Below are positions 48,551-59,145 of a stretch of 64,000 nucleotides of DNA, piece after piece. How positions within the stretch are numbered: the first letter of the stretch is position 1; each line of letters opens with the position of its first letter. A model generated the notes under the pieces. It saw only the letters and a list, made by a program, of their open reading frames with translations. It was not told where the DNA came from and searched no databases. Both the position numbers and the translations under genes were made by a program. The DNA is from Membranipora membranacea. Lineage: Eukaryota; Bryozoa; Gymnolaemata; Cheilostomatida; Membraniporidae. Location: the NCBI GenBank assembly GCA_914767715.1, contig OU612075.1, positions 4,712,001-4,776,000 of the forward strand, written 5' to 3'.

Positions 48551-49505
48551 TTGTTAAATATTACTAGTATAGGTTTTACTAAAAACAATGTCAGAGCAGT
48601 TTTTTATTGCTGCTTGCTGCGTCGCTCACAACAATGTTCCCTCACAATGAATGTTCCCTCACAACAATGTTCCCTCACAACAATGTCGCTCACAATCATG
48701 TCCTATCTATCTCAGTCAGTATGATAATCTGACAATAGCATAAGCTGACATTTTGCTGCATGCTAACTACCTATAGTTGTATAAATATATAATGTTTTAT
48801 TTCTTGAAACTATGATGCAAACATCAGTATTGTTTGAGTCTTTACATTTTCGATAGCCAACTAAATCCATGGAATGTCAAATACCTCACCTCAGAGTTCC
48901 GATGATCAGTCACGTGACTCTCGTCTATAAATGTCAAGACAGCTTACAACCCTCTTCATTCATAGTGAAGGGTGACCTTAGGATTTTGTTCTGCCATGCA
49001 CTAACCCTACTTGCCTTTCCAGCTCGTCTTTTAGTAGAGATAATCAAGCAGAATGTTACTGTATTGCAGAATTTACGTCGAGCCAATCTAACATGATGTT
49101 TATGACAGTCTTCTAGCATTGTTTGTCTTAACTACATACATGTTTTATCAAGTTAGCTTTAAGAGTGTCAAAGTTATCATCACTTTCATTTAAGAGTATG
49201 TTCCCCAAGGTTTACAAAATAAAGGAATTGACTTGACAAGCATAAGAAAGCCAGCCAGCCAAGTGTTGTTGAAAAGTGTGATGGACAATTTGAACACTCA
49301 AAAAAGAGGACATTGCCAACAGCCTCAAATGAAAGCCTGAAAGCTCGCGTCTTTCTTTCAATGGCTCCAAAATGCATTATGCTTTATATTTTACGCTGTT
49401 TTAATCGCTGAACCTTTATTGTTTTATATCCAATCTCGATATTAGTAGCATCTACTTATCATCATTTTTGCTTCACTCTACTTATCACAGAACACCAGTG
49501 CAGTG

Positions 49506-50263
49506 TGAAAACAAATATTATTAAAAAGACTTAAACCAAGAGGACAAGCCTCAAGGCACATAAAATTCAGGCTCAAAGAACAGTATAGGTGATTAACTTC
49601 TTTGCCATCAACATTGTACAAATAAAAGGTTGAAATAATTTATGGTTAAATGATTAAACATGGACCATGCATAACAGCCATCATAAAAAACGGTATCACT
49701 ATTTACCAACATATTTTCACAGATTGCTCAGAGTCCTTGATTTGGGTTCAGCTGCATACAAAATATTATATTTTTTTATAACATATATTATTACTTATTT
49801 TATTATTGATCGATTTTTTTTATTCTTATCACATTTTATTCTCTTTATTGCTGAGGAGCCGAAGTTTACAATTTAATATCAGTTTTCAACTATCCTCCAA
49901 CAAGTTGAACTTTGATGACTGGTTCGAATTGTTTCTGGCCAAAATATGAAGAACAGCGTTCGGATAAGAAAGGATTTGTGTGATACCAGAGACGATATAT
50001 ATATATATCAACAGCCTCTGGTGGCGCTATGTTCAAACGAGGCTAAATTCAGAAACAATACTGAAGCATCATTACAAATGTTGTAGAAAATGGGACAATT
50101 TTAGATTGTATTTGAGCAAAACTTCGGATTGGGTTTAGTATTAAAATAGTGATGGTTTTGTTTGACGCAGTAGATCCTGATGCAAATTTGTAACCATAGC
50201 CCATCGAATTAATAGACCGCTTTAAACCCAATGTAATAAATAGAAAGCTTGTATCATGAGTTT
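49506..50263. repeat. Array block A'' (truncated third copy of A)
   Basis: It begins with the same B-to-A junction as at 26637 (GTGAAAACAAATATTATTAAAA). It includes the TA hairpin (49986-50021) and stops within GTATCATGAGTTT, after which sequence is unrelated. This marks the right edge of the tandem array. Confidence 0.85.
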
Positions 50264-52560
50264 ATGTGATAACATCTTATTTAGTCTAAATTACACATTA
50301 TCTGAACATATCTCTGATGGAGACATTTTGTTTAACTGGGCTTAGGGCACGTTGAGCCGCTTCCCGATTATTTTTTAAAGAGCAAAAATCATTATTCTTT
50401 ACAGGTTGCTGACCTCATTCATGTTGATCGAAGACATGAAGACCAATTTAAGTGCCAAGCTTTATTACTCTGGCACAATTCATCTGCGTGGTATAATCAA
50501 ATATGTAAAAACTGCCTCAACGTGCCTTCCCCTAATGTGAATGCTTGTGGAGACTGAGTGTATGAGGAATTTGTTTATTACATTTTCTAGTTGTCTTCTC
50601 ATGTACAAGAGAAGACCACTACAAAGTATTACAAATATGTTAAACAGTATGAATGAAAGCCCCTAGCTCATACATGAATGAACAGAGATGATTGGGGAGA
50701 GTGAGTGAAGTATTAATGGCAACTAAATAGCTTAGCTGGGGTCTCTTGATCCGACAAACGAACTGAGCATGTCAAACATTACATGGAGCTGAACTATGTG
50801 GTAACAGCAGGCAGATATCTAGCCACATATTCAGTATTAGATAGTATTATAATAACAAGAAAAACACCAAGAAAAACAATAAGAAAAACAACAAGATGGC
50901 ACCAACAATAATAGGAAGTTCAATCACCTAAGTAACCAAAGCCAAGATGATTTGTGTAATTGTGGTTGCGAGTTGTTTTTTTGTTCTGTTTATTTGTATG
51001 TATATCTTTTTCTATCATGACGATGTCTCTCGCCCGTGTCTTTGTCTATCTCTAGGTTCGATATCAGCGTATCCGGACAGTTCGATCAGGATTGGATTAC
51101 TTTGATGTTTGCCGATTCAGAGGTGTAATTCTGTGAATTACATATTTATATGAATTGAGCTTTTGCCAATAACCAGTTGCAAGTGTACACCATAAAGTGC
51201 ACCATTTTGAGCGTATCATTGTGTAAAGGCAATGGTAGAATTGAGTGTCTGTGCCGTCGGGTGAAAGCAAGATACAAAGTTGAGAATTGTAGGCTTGCTA
51301 AATAAATTCCAACTTTGAGATGGTGGGATGGCGCACTTGTTATTCACATGGAGGCGATTGATGCCGCTGAAGTGGCGGTTTCAGGAACCACTTTGGTTGC
51401 TCTCAAGGTAGCTCGTTCCAGATCCCAACAAACTAAGTCACTTCGTTTATCTTCTAACACATGGCTTGAGCAAGAAATGAGTCTTGATCATAAGTTTCAA
51501 GAGTGTTTTTTTGAGTTTTATGGTTTACTAAACCAATATTGATACTTTTTATAAGATTTAAAGCATGGTGTTTAGTGCCCATTCAGAACAGCATAATATT
51601 TTGTAATGAGATATTCCTAAGAGATATTCCGATCTTATAAATCTCACAGTAACCAGCCCTAGCTGAATTACCTTATCAGCCTCAGCACAGAAACTCAATT
51701 GGCCACTGTCACCTGTTCATATGTTACATAGTCATTAGGTGGCTTGTCTCACATTGACAAGCAAAGAGCTTTCTCTCTCCTCGTCGCAAAAAATGGAGAG
51801 CGTAGGTACAAGTGTGATAATATACTTCTCATGCTGATATGTGCCATAACCTTACAAGTTATATTATTCAGGAGAGTGTTTGAAGACATAGTAGATGTCC
51901 TGCCCTCAGCTACAGCTCCTGAAGAAGAAAGGATGAGAAGTATAGATATGCTCTGGTCTGTGGTGTCATCTGTGCTAAGAGATTCTGTGACTCTCATCTA
52001 AAAGTGAGTTTTAACCCTCTATTGTCAGACAAAAGAAATTGCTTTGTCCTGCTTCTTATAAGAATCACATTCCATTTATTCAGATATTTAACAAGATGAG
52101 ATATTTGATGAATTTCTTTCTGTCTGTCATAATGGGCAGTCATAAAGAATGGAATGAGGGTGACTGTCGATTCTTCACAAGCAAGTTTTTCTCAATGTAT
52201 CAAAATGGACAATTTCCCTTTGTAAAGCACTACCAAGCCATAATCCGTTCTGTTTCTTCAAACAGGAGGTGGCTGTCAATCCTCAACAATGCACCAGTGG
52301 AGACTCCTTCCCTAAATATGGCACGATGGCTATAATCTATCGCCCTTGTTATGTGGGTCAAAAATAATTGGCAAGGGGGTGACACCTTTATTTTAGGGTT
52401 ATAATGATGCTCTGTATGATCACAGATGTATCCCTATGGTATAATATCAGAGAGAATTATCCAGATAGCTTGAGATAAGATACCGTTTCAAACATTCCAA
52501 GTCTCAGTATAGATGGCTTGAGAGAAATGCTATGAAGTCGTGTGATAATAATGGTAATCA
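50264..52560 (+). other. Single-copy stretch with unassigned exon-like ORFs
   Basis: Three stretches look like coding exons behind good acceptors, all on the plus strand. About 50408-50555 (after TTCTTTACAG) reads VADLIHVDRRHEDQFKCQAL. 51871-52001 (after ATTATTCAG) contains VFEDIVDVLPSATAPEEERM. 52081-52335 (after ATTTATTCAG) contains KEWNEGDCRFFTSKFFSMYQ. I cannot join them into one frame, since stops intervene and donors are missing, and I recognise no family. They may be exons of one unknown gene, or relics. Confidence 0.25.
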
Positions 52561-52568
52561 GCAATCCT

Positions 52569-52681
52569 TTGACATTGACATTGACATTGACATTGACATT
52601 GACATTGACATTGACATTGACATTGACATTGACATTGACATTGACATTTGACATTTGACATTGACATTGACACTTTGACAT
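52569..52681. repeat. Hexanucleotide microsatellite (TTGACA)n
   Basis: About eighteen near-perfect TTGACA units, with a few 7-bp variants at the right end. It creates spurious repetitive frames on the minus strand (Asn-Val repeats) that I do not treat as coding. Confidence 0.95.
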
Positions 52682-53295
52682 TTTTTGAGATAAGGCATTG
52701 CACCTCATCAACCACTAGAGATTTATAACATATATCCTATCTGGGTTGATGACACTGACTGCTAAGTATTCTGACTTCATCAATACCCCATGAGTTGACA
52801 TGTTGCTGCGCTAAGACTCTACCCGGATGCCTATCGGACATTGCCGGTAGTCTGTGTGGTATCCTGTTGTTGCCCAATGGGAATCAGGTTGGCATTCGGA
52901 GAACCGCCATATGCTATGTAGGCATCAGTTTGAATAAACCGCGTATAAGTTGGAGACACTCATCATCAGGTCAACAAACCCGTCCAGATGTCCAAGTGCC
53001 AACGGAATGCCTAATTGGCAACCACAGGGTGCAACGCTGACATCCTGATGTTGCTTAATAGGCAACCGGATGGGTTGATGACAGTCAAATTTTGAGTTTG
53101 ATACAAGGTGAAATGAATGACCATTTAGCTCTGCCAGATGGGTATTTGTCATAAACAGATTGCCCCTTTACAGAGATGTGTGGCGGATTGGCCATTTACC
53201 GGACACTATTTCAGCACAAAGCATGATATGCTTCACTAGCCCTTTCAGTATGAATAATGTTTCTGCATCAATGTATGATTGCCTGCATTTTACAG

Positions 53296-53451
53296 GTAGA
53301 CATTGTAAGACGGTTCAAAGACACAGAAAATCTCATAGACGATTTGATCAATAAGAAGATTCCAAAAGGTGATATCACTACAGTAAAGTATAAGGAGACC
53401 AACCAAAGAGATGGGATGATTCATCTGTATGTTGATTGTTGTTTGACTTAG
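53296..53451 (+). CDS. Possible terminal exon, unknown protein
   Basis: After a good acceptor (TGCATTTTACAG) the frame is open for 52 codons to a TAG. It contains VDIVRRFKDTENLIDDLINK and ITTVKYKETNQRDGMIHLYV. A poly(A)-signal AATAAA lies at 53917-53922. If real, this gene would converge tail-to-tail with the BRICHOS gene. I found no upstream exon that fits, and no family is recognised. Confidence 0.3.
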   Translation, partial: VDIVRRFKDTENLIDDLINKKIPKGDITTVKYKETNQRDGMIHLYVDCCLT

Positions 53452-53974
53452 ATTGCATCAATTCATGAGGAGATACCGTACGGTGAAATCATAATTATGG
53501 ACTTCAGACCTTATTTTGTAAAGTGTTACATGCTTTAGAGACAGATTTATCCTAGTTTCTAATACTGGCCAAGCTACAAAAGTCTGGATTCTAAGACAGG
53601 TGGGGCTGATTGCAATTCGTATAGTTTTTGGTCCACATTGCATTTTTCTGTGAATTTAGGTACAATTTGAAAGGGGCTGAATATTTATTGGTTTACACCA
53701 CAAAATAACTGGTCCACTAGTTAACATTTGTTATGCTGTTGTAATGTTGCCTATTTGGACATTAAAATAATTTATTACTTTATTGAATAATAATTTGTGT
53801 GAAATCTAGGCGACATTAACATGAGGAAAGTAAATTCATGAATTATGTAAAAACCATATAATATTATAATTTGTATCTTTCTGGTATTTTGGTTTGGTAT
53901 GGATTGGCTTGTCATAAATAAACAGAATAATATATCAGAAAGCTAATTATTCTTCTCTCTCTCGTCTCTTCCGT

Positions 53975-53980
53975 TTTATT
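53975..53980 (-). terminator. Poly(A) signal of the BRICHOS gene
   Basis: AATAAA on the minus strand, about 22 bp after the TGA stop at 54004-54002. This implies a very short 3' UTR. Confidence 0.6.
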
Positions 53981-54001
53981 GTCCTTATCAAGAATGGCAT
54001 A

Positions 54002-56712
54002 TCAAAATGGGATCGTTATGGTGATGGATATTTCCCAGCCTCTTTTCTGCCTGCTAGCTGCATCAGGGTCTACGAAAAACAAATAAATCCTTGCTGATTT
54101 CAGTCAGGGCTACAGTTGATGAGGCAAGGTTGGTGTTTTCTCAACCTAATTGCATAACATCGCACTGCAAACGTCTTATCCTATTTGCCAGCAATGGTGA
54201 AACAACAATCTACTGATAAGTGGAGGGAGGAAAGTCCAAGTTTAGATAAATGAGTGAATTTGTGCTTTTGAGAAGTCAAAATTTCACCTTAAAAAGGATT
54301 TTAGTAAAATCCAAGCTTACGATGAGGCTAATAATTTACCTGTGTTTGAAGACTTTGCTAACCATCTGAACCCATAATGACATTCATCTCGTACAACACT
54401 TGATATAAAACTGGTGTCAGCTATTTCTCCCTCCAATACATCAAAGAGCTCCTCCTCGCCCTTCATAGTGACTTCATTGTTCTCACTTAAGAAGTTTTCA
54501 AGCTTTCTTCCACTCTTTGGACTGGTGGGAACTGGCAGCAGGAAACATTGTCCTGAGTCACTAACTTTCTTATATAAGATGCCCTGAAAACATACAATTC
54601 CATGATTATGTTTTTAATTTGTCGGATGATATACAAAACGCTGCAAAACAACAAGTGAAAAATATAAGTTCAGATTATCAATCACATTGGCATTGAGATC
54701 CTATTCAGGCACAAAAATTCATCTTTAATCTTAACATGCAACAGGAAAACATCGATTGGTAGTATATTAAAGTGCATATTCAGTATCGGGGTAGTCAGAG
54801 CATTTAAACATTTTTGTCTCCCTTAAAATCTAGTGTGGTTGTGTCAAATCATCAATAGACCAACATATGCCGCCAATATGTATTCATCTATACCCCAACG
54901 ACTTAAGTTATGAGCCTTAATTTTGACAACACAATGACTGAAGGTCTGCTTTTCTCTGATTCAAACACATATCACTACTCGATCTGATAGTTTTTGTAAA
55001 ATTTAAGGCCTCAGATCATTTCTAGAAAGGATCATGTAAACATAACACAAAGTTTTATTTTATCGAGCCTTTTATATGATTTATATTATACTGGTAATCA
55101 CTAAGATAAATTCCATGGCTACTACACAGCGGATGTAATGATACTAGACAAGAGGTAGCACAACTCCTTGTTATTCAGAAATCTGCCAGACGAATTATGT
55201 AATTTCTAGAGAACTTAACTGATTAAATCTAATTTCAGACTCAAGAGAAAATACCGAGTAAAATATTATTATTATATAATTTTCACCGGTTACCAACGGT
55301 GCTGGAAAACATGCAATCTACTCTGCAACGGTTTGCAAGTGCATGCCAGACCGTCCATAAACAATTTCACTCTAATGTATGTTTGCCTCATTTGCCATTT
55401 ATGAAAATGAATTGTTCTGTTGCCCTGTCCCCGTATTATATGCCCGGTCTGACTGATGTACCGCCCTTGGCCTTATTAGGATATATATATATATATATAT
55501 ATATTATACTTTTTATATGTTAATCATGCTGTATATAAACCAATGCACGTACTGTTTAAGAGGACTCCGGAGTGCGCTGGTTATTATTAACAATTTTAAC
55601 TTGAGTAAATGGACCTGTGTTAATTCTAGATTAAATACATTATTTTTGGCTACATTTTTAATGTGTTAGGACTCTGTCTCTTATTATACAAATAATTAAA
55701 CTGGAATCATCGCTGCAAATCAACTTGAGTATTTAATTTAGTTAGGAGTATCAATAACGAGAAACATGTAAGAAATCACCATCACTCAATACTTGGTGCG
55801 CCCTGCGCTGGCCGTGCTACTTGATTAAAGATGGAACGGTCCCACCATCATTAAGAGTGCTTACCCACTACAGCGGTAAGTTAAAATGGCCATTCTGAGA
55901 TGTAAAGGTTCAATTAGAATGAATGCCTATCAACTTTTCTGTCCTCACCTTGTTGAAGTCTTGTGCCTGAAATGAGCCATCTTCCTCTTTGTAAATCACA
56001 ACATTGTCTTCTTTGTAAAAGGATATCTCTTCTGCCCTTTTTTTTATATTCTGTAAGTAATACAAATTATTATGTTGTATAGTGACATCATTTCTATTAG
56101 CATCACTCTTTGTTGAAAAAAAAATATCACCTTGGTCATTTGTAGTCCTGTCCAGTTAAAAAAGAACCTGGCTAGGGATGACTGCTGGTGCAGGGAATTG
56201 AACTTGGACCTCAAGAGTCTGTACTCTCAACCATTATTTCTTATGAACACTTACCCCATCTGACTTAGACTGCAGAGTACCTTGTCTCACAAACTCTGGT
56301 CTGGTATTCTTCATGTGGCTGACAGTATTTTGCTGCCACACAGATAAATATATAACTGCTGAGACCGTTATAGTCAGCAGCAGAGCTAACACCAGAGTAG
56401 TGATCACTAGTATACGAGAGGATGGGCTGCTGCTACCAGTTTTCTTAGTGTCAATATCCTGGAATGAATTAAGACCAACGTTACTGTTGATACTCAATTA
56501 TTAGGCTTGCAAACATGAGGCAGAACACGGATAGGTGGTAAGCATATAACAACATAAAGTTCTTAAATCCACGCAAGATGCTCTAAACAATTTTTTAAAT
56601 GTAGATAATGAAATGTATCTACCTGTAACTTGCCAGATGTATTTTACCTACCATTGCTAATCTGTGCTACACTTGTTGGTTCTACAATGTTGTTCTCCTC
56701 TGCTCTTCTCAT
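54002..56712 (-). CDS. BRICHOS-domain type II membrane proprotein, 235 aa, five exons
   Basis: Exons on the minus strand: 56712-56648, 56483-56255, 56050-55949, 54583-54340, 54069-54002. All introns are GT/AG, phases agree (2, 0, 0, 1) and the spliced length is 708 nt. Cytoplasmic residues 1-45 are followed by one membrane segment (about 46-71, ILVITTLVLALLLTITVSAV...), with no signal peptide, so it should be type II. The lumenal part has YKEDNVVIYKEEDG (about 109-122), then the BRICHOS core: GILYKKVSDSGQCFLLPVP with C145, and DECHYGFRWL with C200, the conserved cysteine pair seen in ITM2 and chondromodulin/tenomodulin. RQKR (220-223) is a furin-type site. It is followed by only 12 residues, GWEISITITIPF, then stop. 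In this family BRICHOS chaperones a beta-prone C-terminal peptide released by furin, so that role is inferred here. The start ATG at 56712 gives the only frame that joins exon 2 without a stop. The least certain junction is exon 1 to exon 2. Confidence 0.82.
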
Positions 56713-57408
56713 TGAATACCTCGTATTGAAAGAGTGTTACTTTTATATGGGAATAATGAGATCATGATTACCAAACCTCTAATGTCAGATTATCGCAGTT
56801 TCATCATTAAAATCTGTCCATCACAATGATCTATGACATGTTGCGTAAGTTGATAGTTGATAACAGAATCAGGATATCTTAAATAGTACATTTGTCTTTA
56901 TCAAAATCATTCATCATCCATCAAGTCGTGTGAGGTGGCATGTTTTAGTTGACTATTGAGGCAAGGAGGGAGGGGTCAAGCTTACCCGTCTCATCACCCG
57001 AACAATCTCACAAGGTTACAGTGAACTCAATAAAGAGCCGAAAATAGCTCCACACTGGTACCGCCAAAACAGTGTTCATGAGAAATTTTTGGCAGAGATA
57101 AGGATATACAAGGAAGATATCATGATGACCTAATCATCCACTGCAAAATTTCTGTCATGTCATGACTGACTGACTGACATATGGAAACATTGTGATTTAG
57201 AAATAGAATTTCAATGCACAAAAATGTTGCTAAACTGAACTATTACTAAACAAAAGTAATGGAGAAAAATTCATGCAGCAGCAGTGAATTTTTGTCAATT
57301 GTAAATTCAATAACATCCAAAATTAACAAGTGATATTAATAATACACACAATTACTGGTCAATTATATTTGATTTTTATTCTGCAAGGTTTTGGTAGCTT
57401 TGGTCTTA
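56713..57408. other. Upstream region of the BRICHOS gene
   Basis: No further coding exon is recognised. A promoter cannot be placed from sequence alone; no convincing TATA box near a start site was seen. Confidence 0.3.
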
Positions 57409-57808
57409 AGCTGCGTTTACATTAGGCCGTCTCCGTCAGCTGGCCACCAACTCAAGACTGAGCAGTCTTTAACCCCAAGTCTGAGCCAGAGTCTGAGACT
57501 GGCATGTGTTTACATAGCACCGGCTTAGCCAATGTCAGTCTCAGAGTAATGTAAACAGAAAAGAAATGTGAGTGATAGAACAAAGGGCAGTATTGTGATC
57601 GCTAAATTAGGAATTTTTGTTAAAACGGGCAGTCTTGAGACTGCAAAACGAGCACTGCTCGAATTGCCAGACACCGTCTTAAAAGCCGCTCAGACAAGGT
57701 CAGTCTACCGTTTTTGTCATTCACACTACACAGTCTCAGCCTCCGTCTTAGTAATTTGTTGGTCAGACTCAAGACTGGGCCAAAAGACGGCCTAATGTAA
57801 ATGCAGCT
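57409..57808. mobile_element. MITE of 400 bp with TTA duplication
   Basis: The ends are inverted repeats of about 24 bp: AGCTGCGTTTACATTAGG... left, and the reverse complement of ...CCTAATGTAAATGCAGCT right. They differ at one position and share TTTACATTAGGCCGTCT. TTA flanks it on both sides (57406-57408, 57809-57811), which suits a PIF/Harbinger-type element. The interior is rich in AGACTGAG/CAGTCT motifs in both orientations. It contains no transposase frame; the 75-codon plus frame (57568-57795) is built from these motifs. Confidence 0.8.
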
Positions 57809-57811
57809 TTA

Positions 57812-59093
57812 GCCTTGTACGGTATTTTTAAATTGGCCTATCGTATACCATGCTCACTGAGTTGGAACTTTATCGACAGAGGACTGAGGACTAGGAGGTA
57901 TAAAGTTTCCTTAACCAAACTTGTCAAATTGATGATAATCTAGAGCGGCAGCATTTCACTCAGGATGGCAGCATTAGAGCTGCAACAACTTAGTATCCAA
58001 TAGTTTCCTCTACTCTTTTTTGTCTATGATACTTTTTAATTTCTTGCTACAAGCTGGTGTTGCAGGTATGTGGGGTAGATCCAGTAGTGCATTTGCCAGA
58101 AGGACCAGGGGGCTTGACCCTACCAATTTTCAGCTTATCAATTTTGAAAAACCTCTCGTTTTTAATTACCAGGTGCGCAGAGGGACCCATTGTGAGATTG
58201 GTTGGGATTATGAATGGATTACGCTGGTTTACTTGGTGCCATAGCCAATTACCATGATTTTCCCCTTTGACTGCCCTTAAAACAGGCTTGCATCATGAGA
58301 TTCCTGTGACCAGGGAGAATTCTCCCTGCTGTGGCGTAGAATAGATGTCTTTCATATGTTTTTGCCTACAATCTGAGCAAATAACTATAGCCAACTTCAC
58401 TAGGCACTGATTTTCTTCATCATTGATTTGGGTACACCAATCTACACATATTTAAAATTAAGACCAATAAAACGATGGTCTGAAACAAAAACTCAAGCAA
58501 TTAAATTTGAGTCCATAATTGCAAACAATTTGATATGGTCTTCAACTATATAGCTAGTCTGCAGGAGCGACCTCTCACTGCAGGAGCCATTGAATAATCT
58601 CAGAGTTGACAATAACAGGATAATCTCATTTATTGAACCCACCATGCACAGACCATTTATAAGAGATTTTCTGAAGGCACATTACACAGGACACTCTGTT
58701 GTTTCTTAGGGGATTAGCCAACACATCCATTGTAATTTTAATGTAAATGAAATCATTCTAAGGAGACAGGAGACACCTATACTTGTTTAGGTAAGCAAAC
58801 TCAGTGTAGTTTCACAAGAAGATGTTACAATAACAATAACAAACCCAGGTGAAATCACCTAGCAGGGTCTATGGTTATGGTAATCTAATACATTTGGCCT
58901 ATTTGAAGCGCTGGCAATACACAGCACAAAAAAACAAGTAAAAAATTTGTATTTACATGTCAACAGCTGCGAAGAAATGTGTTTCCCTGATCTGACAAAA
59001 CACAAGAGTCTAGCAGTTTTGAAATATTACAACATGACGCTGTGGCATTGCTGTGTGTGCCCCTGTGCGATGAAAGATGGTTGGAGATACAAT
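57812..59093. other. Single-copy stretch, no gene recognised
   Basis: Two overlapping plus-strand frames at about 58020-58257 (e.g. GRSSSAFARRTRGLDPTNFQ) follow an acceptor-like TTGCAG, but they match nothing I know and end soon. The rest is AT-rich without recognisable features. Confidence 0.3.
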
Positions 59094-59145
59094 GCTTGGA
59101 TGTAGCCTGTCTTGACAAGCTTGTCAAGACAGGCTAGCTTGGATG
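59094..59145. mobile_element. 34-bp perfect palindrome flanked by a 9-bp direct repeat
   Basis: 59103-59136 is a perfect palindrome with half-site TAGCCTGTCTTGACAAG and no spacer. GCTTGGATG sits immediately on each side (59094-59102 and 59137-59145). This is the structure expected of an insertion made only of two fused 17-bp terminal inverted repeats plus a 9-bp target duplication. Confidence 0.7.

Larger units (their letters stand above)
43526..48692 (-). mobile_element. Two-ORF non-LTR retrotransposon (jockey/CR1-like), near full length
   Basis: On the minus strand there is a 5' UTR with about four tandem units of roughly 16 bp (TTGTTGTGAGGGAACA-like, 48615-48692). ORF1 (48550-46406), ORF2 (46413-43645) and a roughly 120-bp 3' UTR with AATAAA follow, and it ends in a (TA)n tail at 43526-43537. 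Both ORFs are open throughout. Possible target duplication CAATCAT flanks it (43519-43525, 48693-48699). Right-hand flanking DNA continues block B only after about 2 kb of missing sequence. Confidence 0.85.
41401..49505. repeat. Array block B' (copy 2), including a 5.2-kb retrotransposon
   Basis: Direct copy of 18423-26636 without the RTE and without 20571-22579. The cadherin tail piece at its start, the TA hairpin (41791-41826) and the transposase relic (42732-42965) are all shared with B. No separate gene is visible in the spacer. Confidence 0.8.

Noticed and set aside
50408-50555. Possible death-domain-like helix (FKCQALLLWHNSSAWYN)
   Set aside because: Too short and too weak a resemblance; no upstream death-domain half was found.
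52457-52715. Minus-strand frames rich in Asn-Val or Cys-Gln repeats
   Set aside because: They are produced by the (TTGACA)n microsatellite.
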